DNA of 64,000 bases, taken from contig JOHN01000034.1 in NCBI GenBank assembly GCA_000719695.1, positions 43,103 through 107,102 on the forward strand, read 5' to 3'. The notes beneath the pieces are model-generated. The model was not told where the DNA came from. It worked only from the letters and a program-made list of their open reading frames with translations, and searched no databases. Shown in pieces: positions 54,990 to 64,000 of the stretch; within the stretch, counting starts at the first letter, position 1, and each line of letters opens with the position of its first letter. The stretch is from Streptomyces sp. NRRL F-6131 (lineage in GTDB: Bacteria; Actinomycetota; Actinomycetes; Streptomycetales; Streptomycetaceae). The position numbers were made by a program, and so were the translations under genes.

Positions 54990-57120
54990 GCTGCGTCCCC
55001 TCCGTGTCCGTTCCACCCGTGCCGTCCGCCCCGCCGGTGCCGTCCGGCCCCGCGGTCCGCTGCGCCACCGACGGCCGGCCCGGCGTCGGGTCCACCATGA
55101 CCTGGGCCCCGGTCGCACCGTACCCGGCACCGGCCGGCAGCACGTCCGAGGGATCGGCCCGCGGGCCCTCCGGCGTCCGTCGGCCGAGGCCGGGACCGAT
55201 GCTCAGCACACCGCCGAGCCCGCTGCCGAAGCCGCTGCCGGAGGCCTCCGGGGTCTCCGGGACGGCCTGTTCCTCGGTCGCGGTGAGCGCGGTCGCCCCG
55301 GCCGGGCGGGCCGCCCGGCGGTACGGCGCCCCGTAGGTGCCCAGGCCGCGGTTGTTGCGCGAGTCCTCGGGCTCCAGCCGGAACGGCGCCCGGTTGATCT
55401 CGCCGCCGCGGGTGCGCGGCAGGGTGAGCCGGAAGTGCGAGCCACCGCCCGGCTCGCCCCAGGCCTGGAGCCAGCCGCCGTGCAGGTGGGCGTCCTCGAC
55501 CGCGATGGACAGGCCGAGACCGGTGCCGCCGGTGGTCCGCACCCGGGACGGGTCGGCCCGCCAGAACCGGTGGAACACCCGGGACGCCTCGCCCGGCTTG
55601 AGGCCGATGCCGTAGTCGCGCACGCCGACGGCGACCGCGCCGTCCTGGGAGCCCAGCCGGACCACGACGTCCCGGCCCTCGCCGTGCTCCAGCGCGTTGA
55701 CGACCAGGTTGCGCAGGATGCGCTCGATCCGCCGGGAGTCGACCTCGGCCACCACCGGCTCGCCGTCGCCGCGGATCACCACCGCGCTGCCCTTGGCCTG
55801 CGCCAGCGGGTCGGCGGCCTCGACCACCCGGCCGACGATCTCGCGCAGGTCGACCGGCTCGGCGTCCAGGACGGCCGCGCCCGCGTCGAACCGGCTGATC
55901 TCCAGCAGGTCGGCGAGCAGCGACTCGAAGCGGTCCAGCTGGCCCTGGAGCAGCTCGGCGGACCGGGCCGCCATCGGGTCGAGGTCCTCGCGGCTGTCGT
56001 AGATGAGGTCGGCGGCCATCCGGACCGTGGTCAGCGGGGTCCGCAGCTCGTGCGAGACGTCGGAGACGAAGCGCCGCTGGACCCGGGAGAGCTCCTCCAG
56101 CTGGCGGATCTGCGCCTGCAGCGCGTTCGCCATCCGGTTGAACGACTCGCCGAGGCGGGCGATGTCGTCCGTACCGGTGACCTTCATCCGCTCTTCCAGG
56201 TGACCGGCGGCCAGCCGCTCGGAGATCCCGGCGGCCATCCGGACCGGTGTCACCACCTGGCGCACCACCAGCCAGGCGATGCCGCCCATCATGATCACCA
56301 CGAACACGCCGGCGGTCGCCAGGGTGCCGGTGACCAGTCCCAGGGTCTTGGTCTCCTGGCCGAAGGAGAAGACGTAGTACAGCTGGTAGCTGCTGATGTT
56401 GTCCGGGCCGACGAACTGCTGGCCGAAGACCAGCCCGGGCTCGGACTCCGGGTCGCTCTCCGGCGAGCGCTGCACCCGGGTCGGCTGGCTGAAGGTCTGA
56501 CCGGGCTCCTGGGCGACCCTGACCTTGAGGCTGTCGGGGATGCTGCTCGGCAGGATGTCGGCGGAGTAGCGCGGGCCGAGACCGGCCTTCTCCGGCTGGA
56601 CGGTCTGCCCGGTGCCGGGCAGCATCGCGATCACCGAGTAGACGTTCTGGCCGCTCGCCGCCAGGTCGCCGACCTGCTGGAGCAGCCAGGTGCCCAGGCC
56701 GAGCTCCCCGGTGGCCGGGTCGGTGACCGAGCCGCCGCCCCGCAGCCGCAGGTCCTTGGCCTCGTCGATCTTCTTGAGCTCGGTCTGGAAGCCCGCGAGC
56801 GCCTGGTCCCGCGCCGCCGAGCGCTTGGTCTCCAGCAGCCCGGTGCGCACCTGGGCCACCACGACGACGCCCAGCACCATCACGACCAGGACCGACAGCA
56901 TCAGGGTCGCCGCCACCACCCGCAGCTGGATCGACCGCCGGTACAGCGCCGCCACCCGGTTCAGGGGGCGGCGCAGCTGACGGTTGACCAGCGCCAGCAG
57001 GGCGGCGGGCGCCCGTCGGCGGCGGCTGCGCACGGTCGAGCTCAGCACGTCCCCGCGCACGGCGCCGCCGCCCCCGTCGGTCGCGGTACCCGCCGGGGTC
57101 TCGTCGGTCCGGTACATCAC
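54964..57120 (-). CDS. mtrB: Sensor histidine kinase MtrB
   Basis: A 718-aa protein. Two transmembrane helices (about 68-90 and 277-298) flank an extracytoplasmic sensor, followed by HAMP (about 300-350), HisKA with VSDVSHELRTPLTTVR (His about 353) and HATPase with RILRNLVVNALEHGEG, DYGIGL and TGGTGLGLSI. A disordered Pro/Gly C-terminal tail follows. The start GTG at 57120 (or the ATG at 57117) lies 1 nt after the mtrA stop. Confidence 0.96.
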   Translation of the reverse strand: MMYRTDETPAGTATDGGGGAVRGDVLSSTVRSRRRRAPAALLALVNRQLRRPLNRVAALYRRSIQLRVVAATLMLSVLVVMVLGVVVVAQVRTGLLETKRSAARDQALAGFQTELKKIDEAKDLRLRGGGSVTDPATGELGLGTWLLQQVGDLAASGQNVYSVIAMLPGTGQTVQPEKAGLGPRYSADILPSSIPDSLKVRVAQEPGQTFSQPTRVQRSPESDPESEPGLVFGQQFVGPDNISSYQLYYVFSFGQETKTLGLVTGTLATAGVFVVIMMGGIAWLVVRQVVTPVRMAAGISERLAAGHLEERMKVTGTDDIARLGESFNRMANALQAQIRQLEELSRVQRRFVSDVSHELRTPLTTVRMAADLIYDSREDLDPMAARSAELLQGQLDRFESLLADLLEISRFDAGAAVLDAEPVDLREIVGRVVEAADPLAQAKGSAVVIRGDGEPVVAEVDSRRIERILRNLVVNALEHGEGRDVVVRLGSQDGAVAVGVRDYGIGLKPGEASRVFHRFWRADPSRVRTTGGTGLGLSIAVEDAHLHGGWLQAWGEPGGGSHFRLTLPRTRGGEINRAPFRLEPEDSRNNRGLGTYGAPYRRAARPAGATALTATEEQAVPETPEASGSGFGSGLGGVLSIGPGLGRRTPEGPRADPSDVLPAGAGYGATGAQVMVDPTPGRPSVAQRTAGPDGTGGADGTGGTDTEGTQRAKDQRQD

Positions 57121-57121
57121 G

Positions 57122-57799
57122 TCAGCTGGGCCCGGCCTTGTAGCCGACGCCGCGGACGGTCACCACGATCTCGGGACGCTCCGGGTCCTTCTCGATCTTG
57201 GAGCGCAGACGCTGCACATGGACGTTGACCAGGCGGGTGTCCGCCGCGTGCCGGTAGCCCCAGACCTGCTCCAGCAGCACCTCGCGGGTGAACACCTGCC
57301 AGGGCTTGCGGGCCAGCGCGACCAGCAGGTCGAACTCGAGCGGGGTCAGCGGGATGCCCCGGCCGTCCCGCTTCACCGAGTGACCGGCCACGTCGATCAC
57401 CAGATCGCCGATGGTCAGCTGCTCCGGGGTCGGCTCCTCGGCGCGGCGGAGCCGGGCACGGACCCGGGCCACCAGTTCCTTGGGCTTGAACGGCTTGGTG
57501 ACGTAGTCGTCGGCGCCCGACTCCAGGCCCACCACCACGTCCACCGTGTCGGTCTTGGCGGTGAGCATGACGATCGGGATGCCCGACTCCGCCCGGATCT
57601 GCCGGCAGACGTCGATGCCGTCCCGACCGGGCAGCATCAGGTCGAGCAGGACCAGATCGGGCTTGGTCTCCCGGAACGCGGCTAGCGCCTTGTCCCCATC
57701 CGCGACGAAAAACGGCTCAAAACCCTCACCACGCAGCACGATGCCGAGCATCTCGGCCAGTGCGGAGTCGTCATCAACGACGAGGACGCGTCCCTTCAT
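57122..57799 (-). CDS. mtrA: Response regulator MtrA
   Basis: A 225-aa OmpR-family regulator. The receiver has VLVVDDDSALAEML, phospho-Asp in LVLLDLMLPGRDG, and Lys in VTKPFKPKEL. The winged HTH has PWQVFTREVLLEQVWGYRHA and HVQRLRSKIEKDPERP. MtrA controls cell-envelope and developmental genes in streptomycetes. It is first gene of the mtrA-mtrB-lpqB operon. Confidence 0.97.
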   Translation of the reverse strand: MKGRVLVVDDDSALAEMLGIVLRGEGFEPFFVADGDKALAAFRETKPDLVLLDLMLPGRDGIDVCRQIRAESGIPIVMLTAKTDTVDVVVGLESGADDYVTKPFKPKELVARVRARLRRAEEPTPEQLTIGDLVIDVAGHSVKRDGRGIPLTPLEFDLLVALARKPWQVFTREVLLEQVWGYRHAADTRLVNVHVQRLRSKIEKDPERPEIVVTVRGVGYKAGPS

Positions 57800-58085
57800 G
57801 CGTCCATCTTCTCATTACCGGATTGTGACCTGCCGCACAGCAGTCCCATTGCTCCAGAACGGCCAACTGGCGATCCGCTCAATTCCGGCCATACCGGTTG
57901 AATGTTCCACCCCCACCCGCCCCGCGTGCCCCCGGGAAGGCCCACGAACCGCCCGCCGCCCGGCCGTTGCCGTTCAGCAACCGGATCCCCCTGGGGTGCG
58001 TCCGACCACCATGGCACGATGGGCGCTGCGCCCGGGTGAAGATCCACCCTGCGCCGCGAACCCCGATGCCCTCCGAGGAGCAGTG

Positions 58086-59309
58086 ATGACCGACACTCCG
58101 GGCTGGGCCTCGCCCGGCTCGTCCGAGCCGCCCCGCGACGGCGCCCGGCCCACGGCCGACGCACCCGCCGCCGTGCCCGGCCAGTCGGCACCGCCCCAGG
58201 ACACCCCGCCCACCTGGGGGACCGCCCCCGGCGCCCCGCAGTCCCCGTTCCCCGGGCAGGCCCCGTACGGCGGGCCGCAGGCCGGCTACGGCCAGCAGCA
58301 GCCCCCCTACGGCGCACCCGGCGGACCGTACGGCTGGGCCACGCCGCAGAGCCCCAAGCCCGGTGTGATCCCGCTGCGCCCGCTCGGCCTCGGCGAGATC
58401 CTCGACGGCGCCGTCTCCACGGTCCGCAGGCACTGGCGGGTCACCCTCGGTCTCGCGTTCGGCGTCGCGGTCGTCCAGCAGGGCGGCTCGCTCGCCGCCC
58501 AGCTCGCCATCCAGGGGAACACCGGCGAGCTCACCCCGGTGCTGACCACCCTGATCAGCCTGCCGCTCTCGCTGCTGCTCGGTGTGGTCGCCTCGGCCCT
58601 GCTGACCATGGTGGTCAGCCGCGCCATCCTCGGCCAGGCCGTCTCGATCGGGGACGCCTGGCGCGACGCCCGGCCGCGACTGCTCCAGCTCGTCGGACTC
58701 ACCCTGCTCACCGGTCTGATCGCCGGCGGCATCGTCCTGCTCGGCTTCGCCCCGCTGATCGGCTACCTGGTCGCCGGGGCCGAGGAACCGGCCATCGTCG
58801 CCCTGCTGGTCATCGTCGGCCTGCTCAGCCTCCCGGTCGCCTTCTGGATCGGGATCCAGCTCAGCCTCGCCGCACCCGCGCTCATGCTGGAGAAGCAGGG
58901 CGTGATCACCGCACTCTCCCGCTCCCGCCGGCTGGTCCGCCGCTCCTGGTGGCGGATCTGCGGCATCACCGTGCTCAGCCAGATCATCGCCGCCTTCGTC
59001 GCCGGGGTGATCAGCACCCCGTTCACGATCGCCGGCATGGTGATCGGCTTCGACGACTTCGTCGGACAGATCGACTCCGGTGACAGCGGCAGCATGCCCG
59101 CCGCCATGCTGATCACCATCGCGATCGGCGGCGTGCTCTCCTCCACCGTCACCCTCCCCTTCACCGCCACCATCGGCGTGCTGCTCTACGTCGACCAGCG
59201 GATCCGCCGCGAGGCCCTCGACATCGAGCTCGCCCGCGCCGCCGGCCTGCCCGAGTACGGCGGCACCGGCTGGGGCGACCAGGCCGGCCCCGCCCCCACA
59301 AGGTTCTGA
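58086..59309 (+). CDS. Multi-pass membrane protein with Pro/Gln/Gly-rich N-terminus
   Basis: A 407-aa protein. Residues 1-95 are disordered (Pro, Gly, Gln, Tyr). Then LRPLGLGEILDGAVSTVRRH introduces a domain with about six transmembrane helices, like the membrane domain of glycerophosphodiester phosphodiesterase-type proteins (DUF7544/7847-like). GAGGAG precedes the ATG at 58086. It is first gene of an operon with DUF4129, DUF4350, MoxR and DUF58 genes. No enzymatic motif is seen. Confidence 0.85.
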   Translation: MTDTPGWASPGSSEPPRDGARPTADAPAAVPGQSAPPQDTPPTWGTAPGAPQSPFPGQAPYGGPQAGYGQQQPPYGAPGGPYGWATPQSPKPGVIPLRPLGLGEILDGAVSTVRRHWRVTLGLAFGVAVVQQGGSLAAQLAIQGNTGELTPVLTTLISLPLSLLLGVVASALLTMVVSRAILGQAVSIGDAWRDARPRLLQLVGLTLLTGLIAGGIVLLGFAPLIGYLVAGAEEPAIVALLVIVGLLSLPVAFWIGIQLSLAAPALMLEKQGVITALSRSRRLVRRSWWRICGITVLSQIIAAFVAGVISTPFTIAGMVIGFDDFVGQIDSGDSGSMPAAMLITIAIGGVLSSTVTLPFTATIGVLLYVDQRIRREALDIELARAAGLPEYGGTGWGDQAGPAPTRF

Positions 59310-59314
59310 GCCCG

Positions 59315-59986
59315 ATGCCGATCCGGGGGGAGATGGTCGTGATCGCGGGCGGTGCCCCGGTCACGACCCCGCGCGACGCGGCCCGGGACGCCGCACGCGA
59401 CGAGCTGCTCAAGGCCGACTACCACCGCCACGACCCGAGCCTCCAGGAGCGGGTCGTCGACTGGATCATGGACCGGATCGACGACGCGCTGCGCGCGCTC
59501 GCCGGCGACGGCACCAGCGGCGCCACCGGCCTCGTCCTCTTCCTGCTGGTCGCCGCGGTCGTCGGCGCCGCCCTCTGGTGGCGCCTCGGCGCCCCGAAGC
59601 GGGCCGCCCGCACCCACCTCGGCGTCTTCGGCGACATCGGCCCGCGCAGCGCCGCCGAACACCGGGCCGACGCCGAACGGCACGCCGCCGCCGAACGGTG
59701 GACCGAGGCCGTCCGCGAACAGATGCGCGCACTGGTCCGCGGCCTGGAGGAACGCACCCTGCTCGACACCCGCCCCGGCCGCACCGCCGACGAGGCCGCC
59801 GCCGAGGCCGGCCGCGCGCTGCCCGGACACGCCGCCGAGCTCGCCGCCGCCGCCCGCGCCTTCGACGACATCGCCTACGGCGACCGCGCCGCCGACCAGG
59901 CCGCCTACCAGCTGCTGCGCGACCTCGACCGGGCCCTCGAACGCGCCCGCCCGGTCCTCGCCCCGGCCGCCGGAGGAGCCGCATGA
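59315..59986 (+). CDS. DUF4129 membrane protein
   Basis: A 223-aa protein. An N-terminal region with LLKADYHRHDPSLQERVVDW precedes one transmembrane helix (about 67-88, GLVLFLLVAAVVGAALWW) and a cytoplasmic C-terminal DUF4129 domain (ERWTEAVREQMRALVRGLEE). DUF4129 proteins sit in MoxR/DUF58 clusters. The stop overlaps the next start by ATGA. Confidence 0.85.
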   Translation: MPIRGEMVVIAGGAPVTTPRDAARDAARDELLKADYHRHDPSLQERVVDWIMDRIDDALRALAGDGTSGATGLVLFLLVAAVVGAALWWRLGAPKRAARTHLGVFGDIGPRSAAEHRADAERHAAAERWTEAVREQMRALVRGLEERTLLDTRPGRTADEAAAEAGRALPGHAAELAAAARAFDDIAYGDRAADQAAYQLLRDLDRALERARPVLAPAAGGAA

Positions 59987-61217
59987 CCAGCGCCACCCCC
60001 GCCCCGCCGACCGCCCCGGACCCCACCGCCGCCCCGGCACCCGCCGACGCCCCGACCGCCACCAGCACCGCCCCCACCGGCCGCGGTCTGTGGCGGCGTG
60101 CCCGCTGGTACCTGCTGACCGCCGCGCTCGTCCTGCTCGCGGCCGTCCTGCTCGCCGCGGTCAACCGGGAACGCCAGTACCCGCCGCTCGACCCGCGTTC
60201 CTACGAACCCACCGGCGGCCACGCCGTGGTCACCCTCCTGGAGCGCGAAGGACTCGAGGTCGAGCTCACCGGCGACCCGGCCGCCCGACCCACCGACGCC
60301 GGCACCCTGGTCCTGCCCGAGCCCGACCTGCTCACCGCCGAGCAACTGACCGCCGTCGCCGCCGCCCACCACGGCCGACTGGTGCTGATCGCCCCCGGCC
60401 CCGCCGCCCTCAGCGCCCTCGTCCCCGGCGTCCGCACCTCCGACGAGAACGGCGGCCTCCCCTACGCCGGGGTCCGCAGCACGGCCCCCGGCTGCTCCCT
60501 CCCGGAGGCCGTCCGGGCCGGCAGCGCCCACCTCGGCGGCCTGCTCTACACCGCCGGCAGCCGCGGCGAGGGCTGCTACCCGCGCGGCCACGGCTACCCC
60601 CTGGTCGCCGTCGCCACCGGGCGGAACACCGACGTCGTGGTCCTCGGCAGCGGCGACCTCCTCACCAACGAACTGCTCAAGAAGGACGGCAACGCCGCCC
60701 TGGGCCTCGGCCTGCTGGGCTCCCGGCCGCACGTCACCTGGCACCTGCCCGACTACACCGCCCCGGTCGCCGAGGGCGGGCGCAAGAGCTTCCAGGACTA
60801 CATCCCCGAGGGCTGGACCTGGGCCGGCTACCAGCTCGCCGTCGCCGTCGTGCTCGCCGCCCTCTGGCGCGCCCGTCGCCTCGGCCCGGTGGTCAGCGAA
60901 CGCCTGCCCGTCGTGGTCCGGGCCTCCGAGACCACCGAGGGCCGCGCCCGCCTCTACCGCCGGGCCAGGGCCCGCGGCCGCGCCGCCGACGCCCTGCGCC
61001 GCGCCACCGCGCTGCGCATCGCCCCGGCCCTGGGCGTCCCGCCCGTGGCCGGCGCGCCCGACCCCACCGCGCTCTGCGCGGCCGTCGCCGACCGCCTCCC
61101 CGAACGGCCCGGCGGGGACGTGGCGGCCCTGCTGTACGGGCCGCCCCCGACCGACGACGCCGCACTGCTGCGGCTCGCCGACGATCTCGACACCCTCGAA
61201 AGGCAGGTACGGAAGCC

Positions 61218-61221
<4 letters not shown>
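59983..61221 (+). CDS. DUF4350 membrane protein
   Basis: A 412-aa protein. A Pro/Ala/Thr-rich start precedes one helix (about 38-60, WYLLTAALVLLAAVLLAAV), an extracytoplasmic DUF4350 domain (GGHAVVTLLEREGLEVEL, GRLVLIAPGPAALSALVP), a second helix (about 285-302) and a cytoplasmic tail. The stop overlaps the moxR GTG start (GTGA). The role is unknown but it is a constant partner of MoxR ATPases. Confidence 0.85.
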
Positions 61222-62273
<1,052 letters not shown>

Positions 62274-62370
62274 ACCCGGCCCATCCGCCCGGCCGGCCGC
62301 ACCGGCTCCACGGCCCGGCCGCCCCACGTTTCGCCGCCTCACCGTCGGCCCCGACGAAGGAACGCACCGC

Positions 62371-63681
62371 ATGGCCCTCACCGGGCGTACCGCCCTGCTC
62401 GCCGCGCTCGGCGCCCTGGTCACGGGTCTGCTGCTGCCCTCCTGGACGGGAATCGGCGCCGTCACCGGCGCGGTCCTGCTCGGCGTCGTCCTCGACCTGG
62501 TGCTCGCCGCCCCCGTCCGCAGCCTGCGGATCGTCCGGGGCGGCGACACCACGATCCGGCTCGGCGAACCCGCGGCCGTCGAACTGACCGTCACCAACCC
62601 GGCCGGACGCCCCCTGCGCGCCCGGATCCGCGACGCCTGGGCGCCGTCCGCCTGGCGGGCCGGCACCGAGATCGCCGCCTCCCGGCACTCCCTGCGCGTG
62701 CCCGGCCACGAACGACGCCGCGTCACCACCGTCCTCACCCCGACCCGGCGCGGGGACCACCACGCCCACAAGGTGACCGTCCGTTCGCTCGGCCCGCTCG
62801 GCCTGGCCGGGCGTCAGGGCTCGCACCTCGTCCCCTGGACGGTCCGCGCCCTGCCCCCGTTCGCCAGCCGCAAGCACCTGCCCTCCCGACTCGCCCGGCT
62901 GCGCGAACTCGACGGCCGTACCTCGGTCCTGACCCGCGGCCAGGGCACCGAGTTCGACTCCCTGCGCGAGTACCTGCCCGGCGACGACGTCCGCTCGATC
63001 GACTGGCGGGCCAGCGCCCGCCGCCACACCGTGGCCGTCCGCACCTGGCGCCCCGAGCGCGACCGGCACATCCTCGTCGTCCTCGACACCGGCCGCACCT
63101 CCGCCGGCCGGGTCGGCGACGCGCCCCGACTCGACTCCTCCCTCGACGCCGCCCTCCTCCTCACCGCCCTCGCCACCAAGGCCGGCGACCGGGTCGACCT
63201 GCTCGCCCACGACCTGCGCAAGCGGGCCGCGGTGGCCGGCCGCTCCCCCAACGAGATCCTCCCGGCCTTCACCACCGCGATGGCCGTCCTGGAGCCCGCG
63301 CTCTACGAGACCGACATGCGCGCGCTGGTCGCCACCGCGCTCAAGATGGCACCGCACCGCTCGCTGATCGTCCTGCTCACCGGCCTGGACGCGGCCCCGG
63401 TCGAGGAGGGACTGCTCCCGTTGCTCCCCCTCCTCACCAAACGCCACGAGGTCGTCCTCGCCTCCGTCTCCGACCCTCACCTCGACGCCCTCGCCGCCGG
63501 CCGCGGCACCGTCGAGGCCGTCTACGGGGCCGCGGCCGCGGAGCAGACCCGCGCCGACCGCCGCCTCACCGCCGACCGCCTCACCCGCGCCGGCGTCACC
63601 GTCATCGACGCCCCTCCCGCCTCCGTCGCCCCCGCCCTGGCCGACACCTACCTCGCTCTCAAGGCCGCCGGTCGGCTCTGA
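62371..63681 (+). CDS. DUF58 domain protein
   Basis: A 436-aa protein. Two N-terminal transmembrane helices (about 7-50) are followed by a beta-rich domain and the DUF58 signature (GTEFDSLREYLPGDDVRSID). A VWA-like region follows, with ILVVLDTGRTSAGR in place of a strict DxSxS MIDAS. AAGGA precedes the ATG. It is last gene of the MoxR operon and likely the MoxR client adaptor. Confidence 0.92.
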   Translation: MALTGRTALLAALGALVTGLLLPSWTGIGAVTGAVLLGVVLDLVLAAPVRSLRIVRGGDTTIRLGEPAAVELTVTNPAGRPLRARIRDAWAPSAWRAGTEIAASRHSLRVPGHERRRVTTVLTPTRRGDHHAHKVTVRSLGPLGLAGRQGSHLVPWTVRALPPFASRKHLPSRLARLRELDGRTSVLTRGQGTEFDSLREYLPGDDVRSIDWRASARRHTVAVRTWRPERDRHILVVLDTGRTSAGRVGDAPRLDSSLDAALLLTALATKAGDRVDLLAHDLRKRAAVAGRSPNEILPAFTTAMAVLEPALYETDMRALVATALKMAPHRSLIVLLTGLDAAPVEEGLLPLLPLLTKRHEVVLASVSDPHLDALAAGRGTVEAVYGAAAAEQTRADRRLTADRLTRAGVTVIDAPPASVAPALADTYLALKAAGRL

Positions 63682-63696
63682 ATCACCCGGGCCCAA

Positions 63697-63737
63697 CGGA
63701 AAAGCCCCGTCACCGAGCCGGTGACGGGGCTTTTCCG
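63697..63737 (+). terminator. Strong terminator of the MoxR/DUF58 operon
   Basis: A perfect 19-bp stem, CGGAAAAGCCCCGTCACCG, with its complement and a 3-nt loop. Confidence 0.9.
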
Positions 63738-63901
63738 TGCCCGCTGTGAGAGCTTCGACCTCCCCCACCCACCTGGACGACAAGAGCCCCAAAGGTGCCT
63801 TTGTGCCCCTTCTGGGGGCCCTGGGAGAGGGGCTCTGCGGTGGGTCTCCCGCTTCTCCATTCGCCCTGCTTCTCGGGTCCGGCAATACCCGGTGAACGCA
63901 G

Positions 63902-63934
63902 AGAACCCCCATCCGGATCCCGGATGGGGGTTCT
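63902..63934 (-). terminator. rrn operon terminator
   Basis: A perfect 15-bp stem, AGAACCCCCATCCGG, with its complement, 12 nt beyond the 5S 3' end on the minus strand. The stretch 63738-63901 between the two terminators holds no gene. Confidence 0.85.
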
Positions 63935-63945
63935 TTGTGAATGAT

Positions 63946-64000
63946 TGTTCGGCGGCGTCCTACTCTCCCACAGGGTCCCCCCTGCAGTACCATCGGCGCT
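63946..64000 (-). rRNA. rrf: 5S rRNA, 3' part (cut by window edge)
   Basis: Read on the minus strand, the last 55 bases are AGCGCCGATGGTACTGCAGG, then GGGACCCTGTGGGAGAGTAG and GACGCCGCCGAAC, the conserved 3' half of actinobacterial 5S rRNA. The rest of the rrn operon should lie to the right. Confidence 0.96.

Overview
This is a very GC-rich actinobacterial chromosome segment of the Streptomycetaceae (Streptomyces or Kitasatospora). The evidence is strong codon-position GC bias, frequent GTG and TTG starts, and a conserved core gene order: murA, HU, malic enzyme, HelD, ssrA/smpB, ftsEX, prfB, two Ser/Thr kinases, then secA, hpf, comF, lpqB, mtrB, mtrA, and finally an rrn operon. No CRISPR array, complete insertion sequence, prophage or biosynthetic cluster is visible. 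Most of the window is housekeeping DNA.

Layout. 0-3.4 kb: a polysaccharide-deacetylase-like lipoprotein, an MFS exporter and a SugE/Gdx guanidine exporter controlled by a guanidine-III riboswitch. 3.5-3.9 kb: a 29-codon cysteine-rich leader-type ORF directly in front of a tRNA-Cys gene. 3.9-8.5 kb: a three-gene operon related to xanthine dehydrogenase whose molybdenum subunit lacks the usual active-site motifs. 8.8-13.5 kb: GH20 hexosaminidase, DUF3039, YqgE, MurA and HU. 14-18.3 kb: malic enzyme, a predicted small RNA, and HelD. 18.4-22.3 kb: tmRNA, SmpB, an S41 protease and FtsEX. 22.7-30.9 kb: a small zinc-ribbon membrane protein, RF2, two membrane Ser/Thr kinases and a divergent FHA-FtsK/SpoIIIE-type ATPase.

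30.9-32.6 kb is the only clearly accessory stretch. It holds a Streptomyces-type helix-turn-helix protein whose C-terminus is a near copy of the 3' end of the FHA-ATPase gene, flanked by a YoeB toxin stub and a decayed HigBA-like pair whose antitoxin has lost its HTH by an in-frame deletion. 32.6-42.8 kb: an ECF sigma factor with a membrane partner, the giant NAD-glutamate dehydrogenase, PruA, a HAD phosphatase and a DUF6912-like protein. 43-48 kb: a patatin-like protein, an Rv3235-family protein and SecA. 48.2-57.8 kb: GNAT, an AlkX-type glycosylase, an orphan NarL regulator, long HPF, ComF, LpqB and MtrBA. 58-63.7 kb: an envelope operon of four membrane proteins plus a MoxR ATPase. The right edge is the 3' end of a 5S rRNA gene.

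How the genes work together. Several blocks serve growth and envelope homeostasis: MtrAB-LpqB, FtsEX with a PDZ protease, SecA, MurA, and MoxR/DUF58. tmRNA/SmpB, RF2, HPF and HelD serve ribosome or RNA polymerase rescue. Glutamate dehydrogenase and PruA converge on glutamate catabolism. The most unusual points are the Cys-rich ORF/tRNA-Cys pair, the degenerate xanthine-dehydrogenase-like operon, the predicted structured RNA near 15.75 kb, and the recombined toxin-antitoxin graveyard at 31-32.5 kb.
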